Assembly: GCA_029817715.1 (NCBI GenBank)
Contig: JARUPY010000087.1
Coordinates: forward strand, 62,001-126,000
From: Melastoma dodecandrum
Taxonomy: Eukaryota; Streptophyta; Magnoliopsida; Myrtales; Melastomataceae
Reading direction: 5' to 3'
DNA: 64,000 nt
Part shown: one piece after another, positions 33,812-44,660 of the stretch
How the letters are laid out: each line of letters opens with the position of its first letter
How positions within the stretch are numbered: the stretch's first letter is position 1
Translations under genes and position numbers: made by a program
Notes under the pieces: model-generated
What the model saw: the letters and a program-made list of their open reading frames with translations, nothing else
The model's database searches: none
Told to the model about the DNA's origin: nothing

Positions 33812-34160
33812 GTACCTCCTCGTACTCGATGATGCACTCTACTATGTACATCCAGTCAATGAATTTCTCCGGGTCTAGGTTCCCCTCGAACTCTGGAATC
33901 TTGACACTCATCGACTAGGCTCATCTTTCTTGTCAATGGTACGATGGTGGCAACTCTCTTCAGGTCTCTTCTCTCCACGAGTTCTCATTATCATTGTCCA
34001 CATGACTATGGGGTGGCGACACTCGTATTCCTTAGCTCTTGATGCTGGCATTGAAGATCCACAATTTGTCGCTCTAGACAAGCCACGTCTGCTTAATTTA
34101 AAGACTTGCCACATTGATATCTTCCGACCATCGACAAACGTGTCTTTTAGCAACCTTGAG
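33812..34160 (-). mobile_element. Element C, 5' internal part (gag start and PBS)
   Basis: The minus strand reads MSVKIPEFEGNLDPEKFIDW and VECIIEYEEV up to 33,812, directly continuing the gag half at 26,235. Upstream is a PBS-like TTGGTATTAGAGC (34,167-34,179). This confirms that C was one element before X inserted. Confidence 0.75.
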
Positions 34161-34166
34161 CTCTAA

Positions 34167-34690
34167 TACCAAGACGACGCGGGGATGGTACAAAAAAGGA
34201 TGATGGGATGTGGTCGGTATGTATGGGTAAGGGTTAACAAAAATAAGGAACGTGATGTGGAAACACAAATTGTTGGGTAAGTTGAAAGATAGGTTGAGAA
34301 ACGACCACCATAGACACAAATTTCACCATCGTAATAGAAGTCATTGGGAATGGTCGTCCATTCCACGGAACAACAATGCATCACTAAGAATAGTAACGAG
34401 AGTTAGCAACAACGCGGAGCATATAGATGCACCATCACTAGTTGAACCACTCTACTCGGATTACACTAGGAATCCACCAATTGAAGGACGAAGGTTGATG
34501 ATCAAAGTATTCCAAAATCTCCAAAAAAGCTTTGATTTAGATCTACTACAAGGCTCCCTTATATAGGTGTTGCCAATGAAAAAAAAATAAAAGATACTAA
34601 GGCACTTTTCAACCCACTAGATCATTCAAAAATATTCAAAGAATCAAGTAAATATTCTAAAGATAACCTGTAAAAGGAAACAAAATATTC
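34167..34690 (-). repeat. Partial 5' LTR of element C, with PBS
   Basis: The LTR is homologous to the R-U5 side of the B LTR, including blocks around CGACCACCAT(A/G)GACACAAATTTCACCATCG and the TATA context CTTATATAGG (~34,558). It is cut near 34,690, so the U3 side is missing. Its low-coordinate end is decayed (CGACG in place of GTATCA). Confidence 0.65.
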
Positions 34691-34726
34691 CTTTTCGAGA
34701 CATCGTTCGCCTACATGGAGCACCGT
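34691..34726 (+). pseudogene. Short plus-strand integrase fragment at a junction
   Basis: This stretch reads FRDIVRLHGAPS-like on the plus strand, matching FREIVQLHGIPTTIVSDRD of element D. Integrase text on both sides is on the minus strand. The fragment is an inverted scrap at the C/E boundary. Confidence 0.55.
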
Positions 34727-34979
34727 CTTATGATAATATTAGAGATCTTGAAGACATCGGGAGCTTTCTGGATTCTCAAATGTCCAACAAGTCATCCTCC
34801 ATGCATCTTTTGAATAAGATGCATTTGAATGGAACTTCGAGGGATGCATAACTTAAGTCAACGAAAAGGAAAGTCACCCGACAGATGATAATGCTCACTA
34901 AGCTTCGCCAAGCAGTCCTTATATACCTTTCCAAAGTCTGTACCACTCGAATATAATTCCATTAACATCTCGAATCCGA

Positions 34980-36000
34980 TGCTTCGACCTTGGCCACCAG
35001 AGTTTATTTCCTCGACAACGCATCAACCACGACATTCTTCGCACCAAATTTATGCTTAAATATGAAAGTAAACGATTGATGAAATTCCACCCATTTCACA
35101 TGTCGACGTCTGAGTTTTACGTACTCATTGATTTGATTCAAAGCCTCATGATCAGCGTGAAGGATAAACTCCCTAGGCAATAGGTTGTGGCTCCACGCTT
35201 CCAATGATCAAATAATCGAGTAATATTCCTTATCCTACGTCGAGAAATTCAGTCGAGCACCATATAACTTTTTGCTAAAGCAAGAGGAGCTAAGTTGACC
35301 CTCCGGATGCATCACCTCGACTTTGAACACCTCATCAAAATCTTGGAATGCCAACACCAGCGCCTCGCACAACTGATTCTTAAGTAACTCAAAGCTAGAT
35401 TGAGCTGTTGCGACCACTCAACTAGTGATGGTGCATCCAAAGAATTTAAGCTGAGTCACACAAACTCGCACTTCTTGGCGTTTCGAAATCGATATTGTCC
35501 CTCAACTTCTTGAACAACTGTTAGAGATGGTCCACATACTCACTCTCATTGCCTCTATATATGAGAATATCATCAAAGTAAATAACAAATTTTCCAATGA
35601 AAGGACGAAACACCCGGTTCATTAACCCAAAGAATGTGGTTGGCGCATTAGAGAGACCAAAGGGTATAACAACCCATTCATACAACCTGAATTAATTCTT
35701 GAATATCGTCTTCCACTCATTGCCCTCCTTCATCATAATCTGATGGTAACCACTTCGTAGGTGTACCTTCGAGAACACTTCTGATCCGACAACTCGTCAA
35801 GCCTTTCGTCGAGTCGAGGAATGGGAAATATGTACTTGATTGTGATCTTATTGATCGCTCAACTATCAACACACATCCGCAAAGCCATCTTTCCTTAAAA
35901 CTAGGATGGTTTGGACCTAACATGAGCTAAAAATCTTTCGAACAAATCCACGTTTGTCAAGCTCTTCGACATATAGCTCTCTCGCCTCCTCTAGGTTGCA
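34980..36000 (-). pseudogene. Element E RNase H and RT remnants
   Basis: The minus strand gives MEAWSHNLLPREFILHADHEALNQ, RRHVKWVEFHQ and FGAKNVVVDALSRK (35,004-35,204). It also gives QSSFELLKNQLCEALVLAFQDFDEVFKVE (35,235-35,417), RT text around 35,560-35,700 ([22 protein letters not shown] in pieces) and MYVEELDKRGF / ARELYVEEL near 35,950. Stops and small indels interrupt all of it. Confidence 0.75.
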
Positions 36001-36369
36001 TCGATAGGCTGGTTCATTGGGCAACAATACTCCAAGAATGAGATCGATCCAGTGTTATATGCCCCTCAAAGGAGGAAGTCCTCATGACATCTTCTCGGGA
36101 AACACGTCTTCAAATTCTTGAAGAAGTGCTTGAACTTGAGGGGACATAGTAGAAGCTTGATTTGTTCCTTCCTCGATCAGCATCAACATGTATACATACT
36201 TCCCCTCTAGAATAACTTGAGTCATTTCGATTAGTTTCGATCTTACTTCTCACTATCCTTGTTCCAGCATGGCCAATGCTTGGGTGGTCAAGGGGAGAAG
36301 GGTAATCTTCTTTTGATCGAGAGTGATGCAATTTGTATTCTTGTACCCATCATAAACTACTCGTTGATC

Positions 36370-37500
36370 ATATCGTCACGACCTGTCAAAAAAGAAGTGA
36401 CATGCTTCCATAGGCATTACGTCACAAGTCATTGTATTCTTTAAATTCTGACCAATGGTCAATGAAATTTGAACTTGTTTAGTTACCCGAAGGCCACTCT
36501 TCTTGCTCAACCATTGAAGTTTGTATGGTCGAGGATGCGATTTGGTCCACAACTTTAACTTCTCAACCATGGTGGTAGAAGCTATATTGGTGCAACTCCC
36601 CGCTAAGATGCATACATTCCCTTGTAAGATGCATTGGGTCTGAAAAATCCTCTCCCGTTATTCAACTTCTTCCGTGAGAGTATCAGCTTTGAGGGTGTTA
36701 GAATCACTAATAATCCGTCCTCTTCGGGTTCCTTAACTACCTCTTCTTCAACATTCCAAATGGGTTCTCTTCTCGATCATTCACGTGACCATCATCTGAA
36801 AACTCCATAATAGCAATAGTTCATCGATTTGGGCTTTTGGATGCTGCCCAAGTCCCTAACACTTACATTACTTCATCGTAAGATTATTGTTTGGTGGTGG
36901 ACGAGCGTCGACCTTGATCTTGTCCTTATTGTTTGTAGGTAGTGGAGTTCTTGTGGATGAACTACATTTGCTGAAAGGAGTGTTCCTCATCACCAGCATT
37001 GCTACCCTTCGCCAAGCATGTTGCTTCTCAACTTCATGGGCAAAGTTGCATACGTCTTCAAAACTCCAACATGGTTGCAACTCGACGTCATCCGCCGCGT
37101 GAGTTTTTGGTCCTTTAATATACTGACCAATAATATGCTCTGGGGCCTCAGACATATCATACTCTAACATCAATTGCTCAAATTGTCGAGTATACTAAGA
37201 AACACTCGAGACTGATGTAGCGAGTCCATTCTAAGGAAAAGATCTTGTTGATACCGCTTGTCATAAATCTCTTCTTCATCCTTCTTTCTATTTTGTCCCA
37301 TGAGCGAATCTTCCCCTTCCCTTCTCGACGACGCCGTTCGTTTAAATTTTCACACCAAAAACTTGTGTACTTGCATAGTCGAAGGGCTGCCATCTTGACA
37401 TGTATGTCCTCCAGTATGTCCTCATACTCGAATTCTCTTTTAATCGAATGTAGCCAATTGAGACACTCCTCGGGATCTAATTTTCCTTTAAACTCTAGAA
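36370..37500 (-). pseudogene. Element E protease and gag remnants
   Basis: The protease flank MVEKLKLWTKSHPRPYKLQWLSKKSGLRVTKQ lies at 36,376-36,570. Gag pieces are MLEYDMSEAPEHIIGQYIKG, AADDVELQPCWSFEDVCNFAHEVEKQ (36,868-37,173) and MAALRLCKYTSFWCENLNERRRREGKGKIRSWDKIERRMKKR (37,178-37,393). They are similar to A. Confidence 0.8.
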
Positions 37501-37766
37501 TGTCTATAGGCTTGTTTATAGTACGAACATGTTGCTTTTCCCCGTGTCCTCCACTGGAATACTCCCCATCACTTAAATAATTGACAAACGAATTCTCCTC
37601 TTCTTCCTTGAATTGTTAATGAGATTGTGGTCCAACGGTCCATCTATCTATGAGGAGCTGCAACACCTGATTCCGTAGCTCGTCATCTTCTTGCTCAAGG
37701 CATGCCAAACCGGCCTCCTAGAGCGTCATTCCATGCTGAAATGTATTTGCAATCACAAAAACCGGT

Positions 37767-37778
37767 GCTCCGATACCA
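37767..37778 (-). other. Primer binding site of element E
   Basis: The minus strand reads TGGTATCGGAGC, one base off the initiator tRNA-Met complement, 2 nt from the LTR. Confidence 0.8.
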
Positions 37779-37780
37779 AC

Positions 37781-38446
37781 TGATGTGGGATCACTATACC
37801 AAAACACAGACTATTACAATGGTGAATTGAAATTGGAGCAATAACAAGAAAAATGGCCACCGATTACTTAAGTCGTTCAGACTCGGACAGTTATGAATAC
37901 AACAAACGCACCACTAGTACTATCATGAGGGTCGAAAGCTACACAATCGGATACATATATCACGTATTATGGGCATGCTCGGATAATTCTCACCACACTT
38001 GAAAATCTACCGAACGATAGGATAGTGAAGAGTTCAAAGAGAACTTTACGGCTGAATATTCAGAAGATTCTTCGAAAGAGTTGTCCCAAACTTCAACCTA
38101 ACCATCCTATTTATAGTGGATTGGAAAATTCTAACCATAATTCCTAAATGGACCCAAGAAAATCATATATGGTTCAAAAAAACCACAAAGTAATTAAAGG
38201 ATCTGGGCCTGCGGACAAGTTGGGCCTTCTTTCCACAATACCCTGCTCGAGTGGAGCACCTATTGAGTGGGATGACTCGATCTTAAGCAGGACGAACTCA
38301 ACCTGGACTGTTCTCGATGTGAGTTTTCTTATCGTCTCATGTTGATGACTTAACTAGACCACTCTAACAGCGTGAAGGTTGTTTCCCTCTCATTTGATGT
38401 TCTCGAGTTGTCCCTAGCTTGGCCTTGCATGACCCAATTCGCATCA
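37781..38446 (-). repeat. 5' LTR of element E (666 bp)
   Basis: On the minus strand it starts TGATGCGAATTGGG and ends CCCACATCA. The TATA box (TATAAATA, 38,108-38,115) lies in the context CTATAAATAGGATGG, as in the A-type LTRs. Confidence 0.8.
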
Positions 38447-38780
38447 GGTTCTTAATTGATTTATTCTTCATGATTGGGCCACTGCTCGATTAGCTCCTTC
38501 TCGAGTATTAGCTTGCTCGATTAGTCACTGGTCAGTATGACTCCTAATCGATTCTTGTCCAGATAGGGCAACTCATGATTTTTTTCCCGTGTCATTTTCC
38601 ACTGGTTGAAACGAATTTGTTCTCAAATCCACTTAATTGTTTTACTGGGTGAGATCATATAAGTTGAATGGGGCATATATGCCATATTCTCCAAAGAGGT
38701 CTACCTTGTATGCATTTATTTGGTAAGCTCCGTGATATCCCTTAGGCTCGAGTTGGTAGACTTAAAGTCTTAGCCCAAGT
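38447..38780 (-). pseudogene. Fragment F: 3' end of another minus-strand gypsy pol and LTR start
   Basis: The minus strand encodes NAYKVDLFGEYGIYAPFNLYDL-like text with frameshifts (38,640-38,760), then a gap in place of the LRTN-type tail. A possible LTR start (TGACACGGG) lies near 38,603. Element E's LTR is inserted next to it. Confidence 0.55.
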
Positions 38781-38829
38781 GATGAGGCCAATTGCTCAAC
38801 CCAAATTCAAGGAACATTTGAAAGGTTAG

Positions 38830-39990
38830 CTTTGGATACAATAAAAGACAAATGTGGGTATGTTAATCGCTTTGATTCCGATTGTTTAATCCCGTACATA
38901 TGAACCATTAGGACAAATGGTGAAATGTTAATCGCCTTTTGAAGTATGGGAGACACTATGCAACATATATGAGTCGACCTCTACCACTACGGTAGTAAAT
39001 TTGAGAATGAAAATACAACAGTTAAAGTAGGACGGAATGTCTATGCAGCAATACCTATCGGCCCTGAAATCTACTAACTAGCAGTAATAGAAGAACCGGT
39101 GAAGTAAAAAGATCATATTCGGTTTATGTTAGAAGGCTTACCTATTGAGTATGATGTAGCGGTGACATTAGTTTACAATCGTCCAGATCAGCCGTCATTA
39201 GAATTAGAAGTGGTTCTTAGTCGTCTTGTGAATTTTGACTTACATTTGGAACGAGATGTGTTATAACGAGTCTTACCTAGGGTACAATATGCTTTTGCTC
39301 ATACAAATAATGTTACTAGTGGTTTTTCTTATACATCCCAACCCGTTCGTCCACCCAACCTTCGCCACTATAAAAACTCGCACTCAAAACCGTCAAATTA
39401 CGTCTAACCTTAATAGTTTAGCCTCCTAAGCCGGCCTCTACCTCGCCCATCTACACCATTCATATCAAACAAATGGAACAACAATAAGCCCGTGAAGCCA
39501 AAGCATAAATGTCAAATTTGTTTCAAGGTAGGACACATTGCATCACCTTCTTATCATTGGTTGAACACCTCCTACCATGCCCAAACCTTTTCTGCCAAGT
39601 TTTATATTGGTTCACACTCATACGTGTATGAGTCACTCACCATCTTACACCAGAGGTAGAAGACGTGCATTCCGTGTAAGCTTATCAAGGTAATATTCCG
39701 GTGATATTTGGTAACGGAAATCGAGTCAAAATTTCAAGTATAGGTGATACTCTTCTACTATATCTCTTAAAAGCATGAGTCACACTTCTCAAATGTCTAC
39801 GGAACTCATGTTTCTCGTTTATTTCATCATGATAATGTCTTTGTTGAGTTATACTCACACTATTTTTTTGTCAAGGGCAAACAAACCAACCAGATAGTTC
39901 TACATAAAGCTTTCAATTCTTCTTATGTCTCCCTCAACTATGTAAGTCCAGTTACCCGTGATGAAGAACCATGATCGGGTCTGGTTCCAA
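38830..39990 (+). pseudogene. Ty1/copia gag and protease remnant
   Basis: Gag text reads GLPIEYDVAVTLVYNRPDQPSLELEVVLSRLVNFDLHLE (in pieces, 39,130-39,250). Next comes a zinc-knuckle-like CQICFKVGHIASPS (~39,515), whose last cysteine is replaced by Ser. The protease-downstream text is YQGNIPVIFGNGNRVKISSIGD (~39,690) and FVKGKQTNQIVLHKAFNSS (~39,870). The domain order is that of copia. Many stops are present. Confidence 0.75.
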
Positions 39991-40059
39991 CTGTCTTGAA
40001 GTTTATAGTTTCTAGTTTAGATATGAACTTATGGCGTCTAAAAGACTAGAAACTCAAAA

Positions 40060-40707
40060 GTGGGGGGTCAGCGAAGGATAACAAACCGAGAAATGGTGAA
40101 AAATAAAATCAGAACAACCACCACACATACAGATACACTACCTTGATAGAAAACTCGGATAGACTCGCTCGTAGCATGGATACAGATACATTATCGTGAA
40201 CGAAAATGAGGCGAGGAATGAGTTGGTAGATATCGATACGCCACTACCAAAACGAAACACTCTAACTCAAACCACACTTGGAATCCACCAAATGAAGAAC
40301 GAGGGATGAAAGACAAAGAGTCTAACAAGGGGTTTGATTTCTGAATCTTGAAAAATATGTTTTCATTCTTATAAGGGCAACTTTTATATAGGGGTCCCCA
40401 ATACAAAAACATAAATGCACGAACAATGAACCTAAGAAGATGCATGCATAACTTAATACATGAACTACCCATAATGACTTTATTAGAATGGGAAAACTTA
40501 AATGAGATGCATGAATGAGTGGATGCATGAACGGCCTCAAATGTTAAGTTCCCTTGGACTTCTCTTCACTTTGCCTAGTCCCTTTTGCCCAAATGGTAAG
40601 ATTTACTAGAACACATGTCGACTAGGCTCCTCTCATCGATTGTCACCAAGGTCACTCCTTCGTAAGTCAAAGAAACTGAGGGAGAGTTGTCAACTGTCCT
40701 TGTGTCA
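40060..40707 (-). repeat. Probable solo LTR of the B family inside copia sequence
   Basis: On the minus strand it starts TGACACAAGGACAGTTGACAAC, matching TGATACAAAGACGGTCGACAAC of the B LTR. It contains the same downstream blocks (CCACCAAATGAAGAA, ACAACCACCAC(A/G)(C/A)ATACAGAT). No internal gypsy sequence is attached. Copia coding text lies on both sides. The low-coordinate border is uncertain and I see no clear target-site duplication. Confidence 0.65.
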
Positions 40708-40719
40708 CCACCCTAGAGT

Positions 40720-40969
40720 GGAAGTCTTGTTTAGAATTATACATTCATGTAGTCTCCATCCGAGTAGAAACAAAAACTTTATATGTCAAACATGTGAAAT
40801 GAGTGAATTTCACATGTTGTCTTTTCAAAAATCAAACACACGAGCCTCCTTGCCATTTCAACTTGTCCACAATGATATATGGGGCCCTCTCTAATCAAGT
40901 CAATTATAGGTTGCATATATTTTATGTTATTAATATAAGATCATACAAGGTATACATGGTTATATCTTT
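40720..40969 (+). pseudogene. Copia pre-integrase zinc-finger segment
   Basis: The text is EVLFRIIHSCSLHPSRNKN, FICQTCEMSEFHMLSFQKS and ASLPFQLVHNDIWGPL. It matches the GAG-pre-integrase region of copia, with its C-x2-C and the following D of the integrase core in VHNDIWGP. Stops follow at once. Confidence 0.75.
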
Positions 40970-41645
40970 TGATGTGTGTCCATGTGTATCGAGCAAGTCT
41001 TGAGCCATGTAATAGAGACAAGTCAAAAAGAGCGATCGAGATGGGAATATCGTCACATTATTAGAATGGTCGAATGGAGTCGTCAACTCGAGCAAATAAG
41101 GACTACCTAAGTTGAGATCCTTTTTCTAGAGACAAGCTCAATTCGAGACGGTTTTTCTCGAAGGAATGCTCAACCTATTATCAGGCCAAGTTTCTTAAAT
41201 TAATCACCATTTGGGATTTTATTTAGTTAATTATCATTTGGACTTTTTGATTTATGCTCATTTATCAAGTAGGGCTTAATCCTTTTTTAAATCCCCTATA
41301 AATAGGATGCTTAGGTTTTAGCTTATGACAACTCTTTTGAAAATATGAATATCCAGCCGTCAAGTTCTCTTTGAACTTTTCTTTATTTCTTGTATCGTTC
41401 GGTGGTTTTCCAAGCGTAGCGAAAATTATCTGAGCGTTTCTATAAAAGGTGGTGCATTTGTATCTGATTGTGTGGTTCAACCCTCGTGACATTCCCCGTA
41501 GTGCGTTTGTTGCATTCGTGGTCATTCCAGTCTAACCCGTTTCAACTTTCGGTGGTGGTTCTCCTTTATTCAAGATTATCGAGTCATTTCCTTGGCTTGT
41601 TTCGTTCTTATTGGTCCTATTCCGTTCTGCCATCATAGCATTCTA
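40970..41645 (+). repeat. Probable solo LTR of the A family
   Basis: It starts TGATGTGTGTCC and is homologous to the A LTR through CGTCAACTCGAGC, the TATA context CCCCTATAAATAGG (TATAAATA, 41,297-41,304), CCGTCAAGTTCT and TTCAACCCTCGTGA. No gag or pol follows. The 3' border is uncertain. Confidence 0.65.
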
Positions 41646-42239
41646 AGCTTCCTCAAAGCGATCGTACATCATCTTCTCCAGAATAACTCAACCGTTGTCA
41701 GCATTCAAATAGTTTCAAACCGTTGTAGCGGTTCAATATGACAGGAAAATAAAAAAGGTCCAATTAGTCTAGGGTGGACATTTAAGGTCTTTAGATTCCT
41801 ATTTAATTGGACAAGGAATAAATCATCAGGTGTGATGTCCACTTACATCGCAATAAAATGGAAGAGTAGAATGAAAAAACTGACCAGTTACCGTAGTTTC
41901 ACCTACACAAGATTTTGCAAATATGTCCTCTTTAGGAACCTGTCACACAAATAATCCCAAAATCAATCAAGATACTAGTCCATAAATCAATAACTACACC
42001 TCAATCTTCTGAAGAACAAACAAAATATCCTTCATCAATATCAACTGAAGTAAACTTTGATTGACCGGCACAAAATGCAAGTAATAAATATCCTTTTTAT
42101 AGAGTGAACTTTTTATAAGATCCTTTTCGGTAATTGAAAGTTGGAATTTCCCAACCTTTTATGTCAAAGATGGCTTTCATCTCCAACAGATAGAAGAAAG
42201 CTTCCCATAGCACATAAGCTCTCTTGTGGCATCCTTTTT
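41646..42239. other. AT-rich sequence, no gene recognised
   Basis: It lies between the A-type LTR and copia fragments. Weak copia-like text may exist on the minus strand, but I cannot support a domain. Confidence 0.4.
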
Positions 42240-42400
42240 TGATTTCAAATGAAGTATACTTCATTATTTAGGATACTAGAACACTTATCTTGATTAAAAG
42301 TTATTGTATAACATTTGTCACAAAGTTGGCTAATGCTCAACAGGTCATGTTTGAATTTTGTAATTAAATATTGTAACCTTTGTGGTCCTACATGAATTTT
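42240..42400 (-). pseudogene. Inverted copia fragment
   Basis: The minus strand reads HDLLSISQLCDKCYTITF, the conserved segment downstream of the copia protease (NLLSISQLCDKGY). Neighbouring copia RT is on the plus strand, so this piece is inverted relative to it. Confidence 0.7.
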
Positions 42401-42680
42401 TTACTACATAACCTTCGTAACTTCTACATATGGATCTATCTGATCCAAGTTTTGTTGGTAGAACATGATGTCTAGTTGTAGTATATGGCTACTGTAGATA
42501 CACATTGGTTAAATTTCTAACTCATAAAAACGAAGCATTTGAAAATTTCATAAAGCTACATAATGAAATATGATCTTCGGTAAAAGCTATAAGGATGGGT
42601 TGGTATATAGTGTTTGAAAATCATGATTTTGTGATCTTATGTAATTAACATGTTTTATTTGAGACATTCTAAGGACAATC

Positions 42681-44660
42681 TTGGAAAAATTCGAAGCTCA
42701 GTCAAATGAAGGTATATTTCTAGAATATAATCTGTCTAGCAAAGCCTATAGACTCCGTAACAAAAGGACATCTACTATAGAAAAGTCTATCAATGTAAAA
42801 ATTACTGACTCACCAACAAAAGATACTACAAAGGCTATAATATCATTTGAACCTATAAAAATTTCTGTAGAACTCAAATCTTCTTTGGAAGATATATAAT
42901 GGTACAAACCTTCTGTTCATGAATCTCAAAGAGAACCTCAAAAAATATTTGATAATTTTAATAAGACATTGTCCTCGTATTAGAGTAATGAACAAAAAGA
43001 TTGAAGAATGTCTACTCTATCTAAAAAACGGCATCCTATTGACCAAGTTATAGGAGACTTTGCTAGAAGCATTCAAATGAGACATCATGTAAAGCCTTCT
43101 ATGAACATTTTGCTTTTCTTTCACAAAAAGAACCAGATTGGATCTATGAAGCTCTTCATCATCCAGACTGAATTCTCACAATGCAAGAGGTGCTTAATCA
43201 ATTCAAAAGCAACAAAGTATGAAAAATGGTTCCTAAACTGGAAAGTCGTTCCATTATAGGAACTAAATGGGTTTTCAGAAATAAACCTAATGAGTCAGGT
43301 GCTATTGTAATAAACAAAGCATGACTCATTACCAAATGGTACTCGTAAGAAGAGAGTATTGATTTTTGATGAGATGTTTGCTATTGTGGCATGTCTAGAA
43401 GCTATAAGGCTTTTATTAGCTTATTTTTACTACAACAACTTCAAGTTGTATCAAATGGACGTGAGAAGTGTATTTCTCAATGGAGAAATCAAAGAAGAGG
43501 TATTTGTAAATCACCCCCCTCGATTCAAGGATTCACAATGTAGAAACTACATATATAAACTATCACAGGCTCTATATGGACTAATGTAAGCCACTAGACC
43601 ATGATATGAAAGACTTAGTTCTTTCCTTGTAGAAATGGGTTACAGAAGATGTAGATTATACACCAATATCTTTCTCAAACACAGAAGTAGCCTTTTGATA
43701 GTTTTCCAGATTTATGTCGATGACATCATCTTTGGATCAACAGATGAAAAGCTCAATAAAGAGTTCTTTGAACTTATGACAAGTGAGTTTGATATAGGCA
43801 TAATAAGAGAACTCAAGTTCTTCCTCGACTTACAAATTCGTCAAACTACATAAGGTACTTTCATGCATCAAGAGAAGCACATTAAGCAGCTTCCGAAGAA
43901 ATTCAGCCTAGACGGAACGAAACCTTTGTCTACTCCAATTGCTTGAAATGTTAAGATAGACAAGGACGAAAAGGATAAAGAAATTGATAATAAGTTCTAC
44001 AAAAGCATGATAGGTTCTCTTATGTATCTTATAGCATATAGACCTGACATAATATTTAGTGTTTGTCTTTATACTAGATTTCAATCAACACCTAAAGAGT
44101 ATCCAAAGATATTGTCAAGGGAATATTTAGATGTCTCCAGGGTTATGTAAACCATGGTGTATGGTACTCCTAAAGATTATGTTTTGATCGTATTGGATAT
44201 TCGATGCTAACTTTGCAATAGTGTAAGATTGACAGAAAAAGTACAAGTGGTACTTGCAGCTCATAGGAAACATGTTATTCTCTTGTTTCTCTAAGAAGCA
44301 TACTTATGTTGACTTATCTATTGTAGAAGTTGAGTATATAATGACTACAAGCTGTTATGATCAATTACCATGGATGAAACAACCTTTTACTATGGTCTCT
44401 CGTTTACTAACATCCTGATTAAATGTGGTAATACAAGTGAGAAAAACTTGACCCTCAATCTTGTATATCACTCTCAATCGAAAAACACTGAGTTGAGACA
44501 TTATTTTTTAACAGACAATGTATAACAAGGTTCTGTGTGCGTAGCATAAATAAATACAGAATATCGTATCATCACTAAGCCTCTCGATAAAGATAATTTT
44601 TCTTTATCCTAAGTGAATTAGGAATTTGCCATCATACTTAATGTCTTGTATAAGAAAAAT
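42681..44660 (+). pseudogene. Ty1/copia integrase C-terminus, RT and RNase H remnant
   Basis: The text starts with MEKFEAQSNEGIFLEYNLSSKAYRLRNKRT (integrase end). The RT follows: IGTKWVFRNKPNESG, YQMDVRSVFLNGEIKEEVFVNHPPRF, LSQALYGLM, and the active-site motif IYVDDIIFGS at ~43,715. FEFDI-type thumb text and FMHQEKHIKQLPKKFSLDGTKPLSTPI are next. A decayed RNase H (YKSMIGSLMYLIAYRPDIIFSVCL) continues to ~44,660. It resembles Sirevirus/Tork-type copia. Stops occur at ~42,898, 43,258, 43,587 and 43,851. Confidence 0.85.

Larger units (their letters stand above)
34727..38446 (-). mobile_element. Element E, Ty3/gypsy, 3' truncated
   Basis: On the minus strand the order is 5' LTR (37,781-38,446), PBS (37,767-37,778), gag, protease, RT, RNase H and the first part of integrase. 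The integrase core, 3' end and 3' LTR are missing at ~34,727. The LTR begins TGATGCGAATTGGGTC and is related to A's LTR. All frames are short and interrupted. Confidence 0.82.
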
